A DNA stretch of 10,395 bases from an uncultured Alphaproteobacteria bacterium (GTDB lineage Bacteria; Pseudomonadota; Alphaproteobacteria; Rickettsiales; UBA1997): contig CAIYMZ010000109.1 of assembly GCA_903927415.1 (NCBI GenBank), forward strand, positions 1 to 10,395. Direction: 5' to 3'. Position numbers and translations under genes: made by a program. Position 1 is the first letter of the stretch. Each line of letters opens with the position of its first letter. The notes below the pieces were generated by a model. It was not told the DNA's origin, did not search any database, and saw only the letters and a program-made list of their open reading frames with translations. This document shows positions 5,919 through 10,395 of this stretch, in pieces.

Positions 5919-8780
5919 CTACTTCAAAACCTTCGCCAAATATTTTCCTGTAACTGATTTTTTATTTTTAGCGATTTCTTCTGGAGTGCCTTCGGCAACG
6001 ATGTAACCACCTTTTTCACCACCGCATGGACCGATGTCAATGATGTGATCTGCAGTTTTTAAAACGTCGAGATTATGTTCGATTACAAGAATTGAATTTC
6101 CGGCATCAACAAGCTTGTGCAGCACTTTTAAAAGTTTATTGATGTCTTCAAAATGTAAGCCAGTTGTTGGTTCGTCGAGGATGTACAAAGTATCGCCGGT
6201 TGCTTTGCGACTTAATTCCTTCGCCAGTTTTATGCGTTGAGCCTCTCCACCAGAAAGCGTGGTGGCGCTTTGTCCAACGCGGATATATCCCAGTCCAACG
6301 TCGCAGAGCGATTTAAATTTATCGTTGATGTATGGCATATTTGAGAAAAATTCTGAAGCATCTTCAGCGGTCATTTCCAGAATATCAGAAATCGATTTGC
6401 CCTTGTATTTAATTTCTAAAGTCTCGCGGTTGTAGCGTTTGCCGTGACAAGTTTCGCAGCGTACGTAAACGTCTGGTAAAAAATGCATTTCAATTTTGAT
6501 TAATCCATCACCCTGGCAGGTTTCGCAACGACCACCTTTGACGTTGAAGGAAAATCTTCCGACCTTGTAGCCGCGAGCTTTTGATTCGGGCAAGCCGGTG
6601 TAAAATTCGCGAATGAAAGTGAATGCGCCAACGTAAGTGCAAGGGTTGGAGCGAGGTGTGCGGCCTATTGGCGATTGATCGATCTCAATAATTTTGTCGA
6701 TGAAGTGATATCCGGATAATGATTCATAAGGTCCGGGGACAACTTTTGTTTTGTTCAAAATTTTATTTAGAGCTGGATAAAGTGTTTTTATGATCAGGCT
6801 TGATTTGCCCCCACCAGAGATTCCAGACACTGCAGCAAAAATTTTTAATGGCAGATTCAGTGTAAGATTTTTGAGATTGTTGATCGTCGCACCCTTAAGC
6901 GTGATCATTTTCTTTGCATCAATTTTTCTGCGTTTTTTCGGAGTCTCAATCTGCTTTTTGCCACTGAGATATTGTCCAGTAATGCTGTTTGGATCGCTGA
7001 TTACGTGGTTCGGCAGACCAGCAGAAATAATTTCTCCACCGTGAATTCCAGCGCCTGGACCAACGTCAATCAGGTATTCTGCTTCGCGCATCATTTCTTC
7101 ATCATGCTCAACAACGATCACTGAATTTCCGAGATCGCGCAAACTTTTTAATGTGGTAATCAATTTGCTATTATCCGATTGATGTAGGCCAATTGAGGGT
7201 TCGTCGAGCACATAAAGCACGCCGGAAAGTCCAGAACCAATTTGAGAGGCCAGACGGATTCTTTGAGCTTCTCCACCTGACAAAGTTCCTGCCTCACGAT
7301 TGACCGTCAAATATTCCAAACCGACATTACGCAGAAAACCCAAGCGACGCGTGATTTCTTTAAGCAATCTTTCAGAAATCTGATTTTGCATCGAGGTCAA
7401 TTTTTTTGGCAATTCGTCAAACCAATCCACTGCTTTTTCAATCGACATTCTGCTGACTTCGCCGACATGCAATCCGGCAATTTTTACAGACAGAGCTTGC
7501 TCGTTCAGCCGATGTCCGTGACATGTATCACAAATTTTTAAAGTTTGAAATTTCGCTAAATCATCGCGCATCGATTCACTTTCGCTTTCCAAAAATCTTT
7601 TTTTCAAACTATTCACAACGCCATCAAAAGCCTTTTTAACTTTGATTGCCTTGAGTCCGTCTTCAATTTTAATTTCAACTTCTTCCTCGCCAGTTCCATA
7701 AAAAATTATATTTTTTACTGCCGGTGAAAGTGTTTTGAAAGGGGCGTCGAGACTGAAATTATAATGTGTTGCCATTGCTGTCAGAACCTGTTGATAGAAG
7801 CGTTCTTGCACCCCTTGCCAAACTGCAATTGCGCCTTGACGTAGCGATAAATTTTCATCTTCAACGACTAAATCTTCGCTGAAATAAAGCTCGGTTCCAA
7901 GTCCATCGCAATGTTTGCAGGCGCCGAATGGTGAGTTGAAGGAGAAGAGTCGTGGTTCAATTTCCTGAATCGTGAATCCAGAGATTGGGCAAGAAAATTT
8001 TTCGCTGAAGATTAAAAAATCGCCAGTTTTGTGGGCTGATTTTGAACCTTCTGCTGCAGCAACAATTTCGACGTAAAGTAGACCATCAGAAAGTTTTAAC
8101 GCGGTTTCGACTGAGTCAGCAAGCCGATTACCCAAATCTTCAGCGATGACGATACGATCAACAATAATTTCAATATCGTGTTTTTTATTTTTATCGATAG
8201 CGGGAAGAATTTCGTTTAGGTCATGAACTTTGCCGTCGACCTTAATGCGCTGAAAGCCCTGTTTACGCGCATTCATCATCTCTTTGCGATATTCACCTTT
8301 TTGTCCACGAACGATTGGAGCAAGTAAATAAATTCGCGTTTTTTTTGGTAATTGTAAAATTTTATCAACCATTACCGAGGCAGACTGGCTTTCAATTGGT
8401 TTGCCAGTAGTTGGGGAATAAGGGATGCCGATGCGCGCAAATAAAAGACGAAAGTGATCGTAAATTTCGGTGACGGTTCCCACGGTTGAGCGCGGATTAC
8501 GAGAGGTGGTTCTTTGGTCAATTGCGATTGATGGAGAAAGTCCCGTGATTGATTCAACATCAGGCTTATCCTGCATGTCCAAAAACTGACGAGCGTAGGA
8601 TGACAAACTCTCGATGAAGCGACGTTGGCCCTCGGCATAAATCGTATCAAACACCAAAGAGGATTTGCCAGAACCGCTCAAGCCTGTTACGACAACGAGC
8701 TGATTTTTAGGAATTTCGATGCTGACATTTTTTAAATTATGTTCTTTCGCGCCGGTAACTTTTATGAAGGTTTCTTCCAT
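5919..8780 (-). CDS. uvrA: Excinuclease ABC subunit A (UvrA)
   Basis: UvrA is the damage-sensing ABC-type ATPase of nucleotide excision repair; it works as a dimer and loads UvrB on distorted DNA. The 953-residue product is full length. Visible motifs are Walker A1 'GLSGSGKS' (33-40), first ABC signature 'LSGGEAQRIRL' (500-510) with Walker B 'VLDEPSIGLH' (524-533), Walker A2 'GISGGGKS' (653-660), C-terminal zinc finger Cys752/755/775/778 (CETC...CETC), second signature 'LSGGEAQ' (842-848) and Walker B 'ILDEPTTGLH' (867-876). 'CDTC' is at 417-420. The N-terminal zinc module looks degenerate: Cys288 and Cys291 are present, but the partner pair reads 'CPIS' (Cys264, Ser267), a variant I recall in alphaproteobacterial UvrA. 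The stop is TAG (5921-5919). ATG 8780 gives the expected N terminus without an obvious ribosome site. No alphaproteobacterial LexA box (GTTC-N7-GTTC) is visible upstream. Confidence 0.98.
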   Translation of the reverse strand: MEETFIKVTGAKEHNLKNVSIEIPKNQLVVVTGLSGSGKSSLVFDTIYAEGQRRFIESLSSYARQFLDMQDKPDVESITGLSPSIAIDQRTTSRNPRSTVGTVTEIYDHFRLLFARIGIPYSPTTGKPIESQSASVMVDKILQLPKKTRIYLLAPIVRGQKGEYRKEMMNARKQGFQRIKVDGKVHDLNEILPAIDKNKKHDIEIIVDRIVIAEDLGNRLADSVETALKLSDGLLYVEIVAAAEGSKSAHKTGDFLIFSEKFSCPISGFTIQEIEPRLFSFNSPFGACKHCDGLGTELYFSEDLVVEDENLSLRQGAIAVWQGVQERFYQQVLTAMATHYNFSLDAPFKTLSPAVKNIIFYGTGEEEVEIKIEDGLKAIKVKKAFDGVVNSLKKRFLESESESMRDDLAKFQTLKICDTCHGHRLNEQALSVKIAGLHVGEVSRMSIEKAVDWFDELPKKLTSMQNQISERLLKEITRRLGFLRNVGLEYLTVNREAGTLSGGEAQRIRLASQIGSGLSGVLYVLDEPSIGLHQSDNSKLITTLKSLRDLGNSVIVVEHDEEMMREAEYLIDVGPGAGIHGGEIISAGLPNHVISDPNSITGQYLSGKKQIETPKKRRKIDAKKMITLKGATINNLKNLTLNLPLKIFAAVSGISGGGKSSLIIKTLYPALNKILNKTKVVPGPYESLSGYHFIDKIIEIDQSPIGRTPRSNPCTYVGAFTFIREFYTGLPESKARGYKVGRFSFNVKGGRCETCQGDGLIKIEMHFLPDVYVRCETCHGKRYNRETLEIKYKGKSISDILEMTAEDASEFFSNMPYINDKFKSLCDVGLGYIRVGQSATTLSGGEAQRIKLAKELSRKATGDTLYILDEPTTGLHFEDINKLLKVLHKLVDAGNSILVIEHNLDVLKTADHIIDIGPCGGEKGGYIVAEGTPEEIAKNKKSVTGKYLAKVLK

Positions 8781-8817
8781 GAAATGAGGTAAATGATGAG
8801 TTGGGAGGAACGATTCT

Positions 8818-8838
8818 TAATTCCTAATTCCTAATTCT
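8818..8838. repeat. Three tandem copies of a 7-mer upstream of uvrA
   Basis: TAATTCC (8818-8824), TAATTCC (8825-8831) and TAATTCT (8832-8838) follow one another exactly. On the minus strand this reads as GGAATTA repeats, 38-58 bases before the uvrA start codon, in the likely uvrA promoter or leader. It may be a slippage-prone tract or an operator-like array. Confidence 0.75.
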
Positions 8839-8847
8839 GAAAGAACT

Positions 8848-8881
8848 AAAAACCCGCCGCGGAAAATATTCCTGCGACGGG
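8848..8881 (-). terminator. Intrinsic terminator for the pstS / micro-ORF transcript
   Basis: On the minus strand a GC-rich stem is formed by bases 8881-8869 and 8864-8853, around the four-base loop 8868-8865. CCCG pairs with CGGG, then GCG with CGC, then an A/T-ending upper stem, with one C/A mismatch and one bulged base. Five U residues follow immediately (8852-8848). This suits rho-independent termination of transcription coming from pstS toward uvrA and would insulate uvrA. Confidence 0.75.
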
Positions 8882-8890
8882 CCGTGCATA

Positions 8891-8916
8891 AGAAGTTATC
8901 GCTCGGATAAACTTCT
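8891..8916. other. Stable hairpin (10-bp stem) before the terminator
   Basis: AGAAGTTATC (8891-8900) is complementary to GATAAACTTCT (8906-8916) with a single extra A, around the loop GCTCG. On the minus strand it lies just 5' of the terminator, so the transcript end would carry two hairpins in tandem, which could stabilise the RNA 3' end. On the plus strand it is followed by CATCTTTTCTT, a poor U-tract, so plus-strand termination is only a weak possibility. Confidence 0.6.
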
Positions 8917-8952
8917 CATCTTTTCTTGAAGGAAAAAACGCTTACGCAATCT

Positions 8953-9012
8953 CTAGCTCAATGAAGCAACTATTGATAACGTAACTAACACTGCCAGTGG
9001 AATGAATACCAT
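8953..9012 (-). CDS. Putative 19-residue hydrophobic membrane peptide
   Basis: ATG at 9012 is preceded by GGAG (9022-9019) at a six-base spacing, a near-ideal ribosome site and stronger than most in this window. The peptide is MVFIPLAVLVTLSIVASLS, almost entirely hydrophobic and just long enough for one membrane helix. It ends at TAG (8955-8953). The same frame stays open after the amber codon for 18 codons of strongly basic sequence (RLRKRFFLQEKMRSLSER) and ends at TAA (8898-8896). The terminator follows at once. It could be a real microprotein of the size of type I toxin peptides such as Ibs, a longer single-span protein broken by an amber mutation, or chance. TAG is the normal stop of uvrA, ispA and pstS here, so routine suppression is unlikely. 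Family not recognised. Confidence 0.35.
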   Translation of the reverse strand: MVFIPLAVLVTLSIVASLS

Positions 9013-9018
9013 GGTTAG

Positions 9019-9022
9019 CTCC
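9019..9022 (-). promoter_or_regulatory. Shine-Dalgarno site of the hydrophobic micro-ORF
   Basis: GGAG on the minus strand lies six bases from ATG 9012, in the context CGGAGCTAACCATGG. It is the main reason to regard the micro-ORF as potentially translated, since most genes here have weak sites. If the promoter-like pair at 9055-9027 is real, transcription would begin almost at this site, leaving a very short leader. Transcription from pstS is the alternative. Confidence 0.45.
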
Positions 9023-9109
9023 GATATTTATAGTTAAAGACGAGAGGCCTATCACGAAACTGATTCTCTGCAGAACCAATCAAGCAATGACTTCAAACAG
9101 AATGCACAG

Positions 9110-10153
9110 CTAATTAAAACTGCGCATCACCTCATCCCGCACTTTTTTGAGTTCCAAATCCGTTAATGGGATGAGACCTTTTTGCAGCAAATAACCGTCA
9201 CTGCCGATGGTATTTTTGCTGATAATTTCTTGGGCGAATTCCCGCATCCCCGCGACCAAATCGAGATGCTCTTTTTTGAAATAAATGAAAAGCGGACGAG
9301 AAACTGGATAAGCTCCCGAAACAATGTTTCCAAAGCTCGGCGTAGTTTGATTAATTTTTGCCGGTTGTAAGGAATCATGATTTTCTTCCAAGAAACTGAA
9401 GCCAAAAATTCCCAAAGCATCGACGTCATTTTTTAATTTTTGTACGATCAAATTGTCATTTTCACCAGCCTCGATGAAATGACCGTCGGAGCGAATTATG
9501 TGACATTTTTTCTTGCGGATTTTTGCATCAGGAAAAGCGGCGGAAAATTCTGGTATCTTAACACAAACATCTTCCATCACCAATTCTACGAAGGCATCGC
9601 GCGTTCCAGAAGTTGTCGGCGGACCGTAAATCGCAATGTTAATTTTTGGTAAAGTCGGATCGATGTCACTCCATTTTTGGTAAAAATTTTCGACTAATTT
9701 TCCGCTTTTTGGATCAGGAATTTTTGCGGCGAGCGCGAAGAAAATTTGTTTTTTTGTCAGGCTGTATTTCTTCCCCGACACAGAATTGGCGAGAACAATT
9801 CCGTCATAACCGATTTTTATTTCGACAATTTTTTTGACACCATTTTCGGCGCATTTTTTGATTTCACTTGCTTCAATTTTTCGCGAAGCGTTGGAAAAAT
9901 CCGGATAATTAAAACCAATTCCTGAGCAAAATAACTTAAAGCCACCCCCAGTTCCTGTGGCCTCAACAATCGGAGTTTTAAATTCAGTATCGCGACCAAA
10001 GGTTTCAGCAATTACTGAGGTGAAGGGATAAACAGTTGATGATCCAACAATTTGAATGTGACTACGCGCAGCAATTTGGAAAGATGGAAAGGCAGCAAGA
10101 GCTGAAAAAGAAATGAGAAAGGAAAAAGTTGTGAAAGTGAAGAATCGCAACAT
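9110..10153 (-). CDS. pstS: Periplasmic phosphate-binding protein PstS
   Basis: PstS captures inorganic phosphate in the periplasm and delivers it to the PstCAB ABC importer. The 347-residue precursor starts with a signal peptide (1-20, 'FTFTTFSFLISFSALA', likely cut after ALA). Phosphate-binding motifs of the PBP-like family follow: 'GSSTVYPF' (37-44), 'GTGGGFKLFC' (67-76), 'SNASR' (87-91), 'GYDGIVLA' (115-122), 'TSGTRDAF' (181-188) and 'GAYPVSRP' (280-287). Cys76, 101, 197 and 217 probably form two disulfides, fitting export. The match to alphaproteobacterial PstS is strong along its length. Neither pstC, pstA, pstB nor phoU follows; the next gene on this strand is uvrA beyond a terminator, so pstS is a single gene here or shares its transcript with the micro-ORF. 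The stop is TAG. No convincing Pho box was found upstream. Confidence 0.93.
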   Translation of the reverse strand: MLRFFTFTTFSFLISFSALAAFPSFQIAARSHIQIVGSSTVYPFTSVIAETFGRDTEFKTPIVEATGTGGGFKLFCSGIGFNYPDFSNASRKIEASEIKKCAENGVKKIVEIKIGYDGIVLANSVSGKKYSLTKKQIFFALAAKIPDPKSGKLVENFYQKWSDIDPTLPKINIAIYGPPTTSGTRDAFVELVMEDVCVKIPEFSAAFPDAKIRKKKCHIIRSDGHFIEAGENDNLIVQKLKNDVDALGIFGFSFLEENHDSLQPAKINQTTPSFGNIVSGAYPVSRPLFIYFKKEHLDLVAGMREFAQEIISKNTIGSDGYLLQKGLIPLTDLELKKVRDEVMRSFN

Positions 10154-10218
10154 GACCGTTATTTGAATTATTAAGCCTGATGAACGGATATATCGCGAGT
10201 GAATAAGGCGCGCAGAAT

Positions 10219-10285
10219 TTGAATTTTTTCTTAAAAGTCAACCTCTGCCACAAGGGGCTGAAATTTGTCTTTAAGTTGAATTCAA
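10219..10285. repeat. Imperfect inverted repeat between pstS and the possible divergent gene
   Basis: The left arm TTGAATT (10219-10225) and CTTAAAAG (10230-10237) mirrors the right arm CTTTAAG (10269-10275) and AATTCAA (10279-10285). The central loop can itself pair CCTCT with AGGGG. The right arm contains the perfect 10-bp palindrome TTGAATTCAA (10276-10285). It lies 66-132 bp before the pstS start, where regulators or structured RNA could act. AT-rich arms of this kind also arise by chance, so confidence is modest. Confidence 0.4.
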
Positions 10286-10346
10286 AAAACCTGCCTCATA
10301 CATTATTTCGATCTTGTCCGCTTCAATTTCCTTCCTGCAAAAAATA

Positions 10347-10395
10347 ATGTCAAAAAATAACACGAAACCCCGGTTTTTTCTTGCCATTTTTTTAA
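10347..10395 (+). CDS. Possible start of a divergent gene (partial at right edge)
   Basis: ATG at 10347 opens a frame that runs to the end of the window and reads MSKNNTKPRFFLAIFL. A basic, polar N terminus followed by a hydrophobic run would suit a membrane or exported protein. There is no clear Shine-Dalgarno sequence, but several firmly identified genes here also lack one. If real, the gene would be divergent from pstS and share the 193-bp region 10154-10346. A phosphate-regulon gene is an attractive guess but only 16 codons are visible, so no function is assigned. Confidence 0.35.
   Translation, partial: MSKNNTKPRFFLAIFL

Larger units (their letters stand above)
8781..9109. other. 329-bp stretch without a long gene between uvrA and pstS
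   Basis: Reading from pstS toward uvrA on the minus strand, it holds a possible promoter-like pair, GTGATA (9055-9050) and TATAAA (9032-9027) with a 17-bp spacer. It then holds a 19-codon hydrophobic micro-ORF (9012-8953), a hairpin (8891-8916), a strong intrinsic terminator (8848-8881) and three tandem 7-mers just before uvrA (8818-8838). The section 8940-9110 has few of the A/T homopolymer runs that fill the neighbouring genes. That could mean a structured RNA, but no tmRNA, SRP RNA, RNase P or tRNA signature was found. The uvrA promoter presumably lies between the terminator and 8780, but no clear -10/-35 pair stands out. Confidence 0.6.

Noticed and set aside
8781..8850. SOS (LexA) box for uvrA
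   Set aside because: Isolated GTTC half-sites occur on the minus strand, but no GTTC-N7-GTTC pair is present.
8848..9110. tmRNA, SRP RNA, 6S RNA or RNase P RNA between pstS and uvrA
   Set aside because: The terminator suggested an RNA gene, but none of the conserved core sequences (tmRNA acceptor ends and tag, GGAAGGAAGCAG-type SRP motif, RNase P GAGGAAAGTC-type motif) is present on either strand.
9121..9140. Second copy of the 'cccgcact' palindrome near the end of pstS
   Set aside because: Only the left arm matches; the right arm is absent and the bases encode conserved PstS frame, so it is coincidence.
9182..9837. Several plus-strand frames of 62-70 codons within pstS
   Set aside because: They lie opposite well-matched PstS sequence and have no recognisable motifs.
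10213..10241. TTGACT (minus strand, 10241-10236) as a -35 element for pstS
   Set aside because: No acceptable -10 hexamer lies 16-18 bases downstream (candidates read AATTCT, ATTCTG or TTCTGC).
10154..10346. Pho box upstream of pstS
   Set aside because: The best candidate, around 10259-10276 (CTGAAAT, four bases, CTTTAAG), matches the CTGTCAT-N4-CTGTCAT consensus too poorly to call.
1..10395. CRISPR array, transposase, prophage or defence cluster
   Set aside because: No spaced direct repeats, insertion-sequence inverted repeats, transposase/integrase motifs or nuclease/defence protein motifs were seen on either strand.

Overview
The window is a stretch of AT-rich bacterial chromosome that looks alphaproteobacterial. 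The best lineage evidence comes from remembered family traits, since no search was possible. PstS has the alphaproteobacterial form with four cysteines and the motifs GSSTVYPF and TSGTRDAF. UvrA has the 'YSPTTGKP' and 'CPISGFTI' variants in place of CxxC pairs. A DUF2066 protein sits next to a PerM/AI-2E family protein and diverges from purM, an order I recall from alphaproteobacteria. The IleS-type tail belongs to the long, eukaryote-like class of IleS found in Rickettsiales-like lineages among others. Most genes are compact housekeeping genes. No transposase, integrase, CRISPR array, rRNA or tRNA was recognised.

Layout. Positions 1-639 (+) hold the C-terminal half of a ChrA-type chromate transporter, cut by the window edge. 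A 28-codon ORF follows (646-732, +). Convergent with these is a minus-strand pair: purM (2539-1547), and translationally coupled to it by an ATGA overlap, a free-standing C-terminal piece of isoleucyl-tRNA synthetase (1550-729). A short divergent gap (2540-2620) leads into a plus-strand operon: an exported DUF2066 protein (2621-3691), a PerM/AI-2E membrane protein (3703-4764) and an unrecognised 72-residue protein (4778-4996). This operon meets, with overlapping stop codons, a minus-strand block of uvrA (8780-5919) followed by ispA (5889-4993). Upstream of uvrA is a 329-bp stretch without a long gene (8781-9109). It contains a strong minus-strand terminator, a second hairpin, three tandem 7-mers, and a 19-codon hydrophobic micro-ORF with an excellent ribosome binding site. 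Next is a periplasmic phosphate-binding protein, pstS (10153-9110, -), and finally a possible divergent gene start running off the right edge (10347-10395, +).

Functions are mostly independent: purine synthesis (PurM), isoprenoid precursor synthesis (IspA), nucleotide excision repair (UvrA), phosphate capture (PstS) and anion export (ChrA). The most unusual item is the IleS tail separated from its catalytic core and placed under translational control of purM. Second is the micro-ORF between pstS and uvrA, which encodes a bare transmembrane segment, then an amber codon, then a basic tail in the same frame, then a terminator. I found no convincing multi-gene novel system.
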